DNA from: Gymnogyps californianus
Taxonomy: Eukaryota > Chordata > Aves > Accipitriformes > Cathartidae
Length of the DNA stretch: 64,000 nucleotides
NCBI RefSeq assembly: GCF_018139145.2
Contig: NC_059473.1
Coordinates: forward strand, 2,480,001-2,544,000
Direction of reading: 5' to 3'
Shown here one piece after another: positions 63,145 through 64,000 of this stretch. A program made the position numbers and the translations under genes. The notes beneath the pieces are model-generated. The model did not search any database and was not told the DNA's origin. It saw only the letters and a list, made by a program, of their open reading frames with translations. Every line of letters begins with the position of its first letter. Position 1 is the first letter of the stretch.

Positions 63145-64000
63145 TATGTGCAGTTATGTTTAAGTGCAGGGATTGTAGCTTGAGGATTGTAGAAGAGTAT
63201 GTCAGCAGTCAGCATGGCTCCTGGACATGCTGGACTAAATTTTGTCTGCAGAGGCTGGGTATAAAAGAGGTCTTATGTTCTGTGCACCTGTGTCAGCCAG
63301 AGCCCAGGATACGGCTACACACTCAGCTTCACTCACCAGCCACGGTCTTCCCTTCATAAGGGGGAGCCAGCCTTCCTCCAAGTTCCCGCTCATGCAAAAT
63401 GAATTTCTATGCAAAAGAAAGTAAAATTTTTGCCTGGAGAAACAGTCCCAGTTCAAGAGCATTTAAGTCCAAGCTAGTATGGAAGTGTGGGATGCATCTT
63501 CAGGGAGTAATATTCATACATGTCACATGGGCATGGAGTAGGAAGCAGCTCTGTGTGGGGCAGTACACAGGATTTGCAGCACTTTCATTCTCCCTCTCTT
63601 CTCTAACCTGTGTGGAGGGCAGCATGACTTGATTCTTTGTTGAACTGTGTAATCTCTGCCCCTGCAGTGAAAGCTTTGCTGTTGGGCTGGAAAGACAGCA
63701 GAGCTTTTCTGTTGGGTAGGTGAGGTTCTCACTGGTCACAAGAAATGCTTAAATGATTCTGAGAAGGAAAGACCAAACCTTCTAGTCTCCGGGGGAGTGC
63801 TGTAGCTCCCTGATATTAGGGTTTTGCTCCTGCATTTGAGTTCTTTTCCCTACCCAGGGGCATAGCACCAATTTCTGGCAGATACTGATTTGAAAGATGG
63901 CAAAAAGGAGAAATGATTATAGCAATGTCTCTGACACGCTAGGCAAATCCTTAACCAGCAGGCTGCTCATACAGTGGCACCACCTTCGGCCGTGATCTAA
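63145..64000. other. Noncoding right end
   Basis: Nothing recognisable as a gene, repeat or RNA was seen. Several short frames overlap on both strands, including 63235-63462 and 63500-63739 (minus). Confidence 0.55.

Noticed and set aside
1..64000. Exons of EFEMP1 or CCDC85A, the neighbours expected from human synteny.
   Set aside because: No EGF-like cysteine pattern or coiled-coil exon was recognised; both genes probably lie outside the window.
1..64000. Prokaryotic systems such as CRISPR arrays, operons, insertion sequences or attachment sites.
   Set aside because: Base composition, lack of long coding frames and the microRNA cluster show that this is vertebrate nuclear DNA; no regularly spaced repeat array was seen.

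Overview
The window is vertebrate nuclear DNA, most probably from a bird or another sauropsid. It is AT-rich and CpG-poor, has no operon-like coding, and lacks the SINE and LINE load of a mammalian genome. Apart from simple repeats, only a few very degraded interspersed elements can be seen. No protein-coding gene can be supported with confidence; the many short open frames on both strands are what chance gives in such DNA.

The biology lies in the left quarter. Three microRNA hairpins lie on the minus strand: miR-217 (4721-4799), miR-216a (8071-8171) and miR-216b (13935-14015). Each was recognised from its mature 5p arm and confirmed by the paired 3p arm and loop. Read along the minus strand the order is 216b, 216a, 217, the same order and relative orientation as in the human MIR217HG locus on chromosome 2p. 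A single minus-strand primary transcript starting to the right of 14015 probably carries all three. miR-216a and miR-216b are paralogues whose seeds differ in the last base; miR-217 has an unrelated seed. In mammals this cluster is known for expression in pancreatic acinar cells.

Region by region: 1-4720 is noncoding DNA downstream of the cluster in the transcript's direction. From 4721 to 14015 is the cluster, with a GC-rich, ORF-dense patch near 9.05-9.39 kb between miR-216a and miR-216b. From 14016 to about 24.3 kb is the upstream side of the presumed primary transcript. It contains two small CpG clusters (20.3 and 22.2 kb) that are candidates for promoter or enhancer DNA, a CTCF-like site and an unusual C-run/G-run foldback. 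From 24.4 kb to the right end the DNA resembles a gene desert. It holds a few weak exon candidates on the plus strand (24369-24456 and 63017-63144), a denser CpG patch at 45.5 kb, small hairpins, pyrimidine tracts and copies of an old inverted-repeat element. From human synteny (memory) EFEMP1 would be expected beyond the left end and CCDC85A beyond the right end; exons of neither were recognised.
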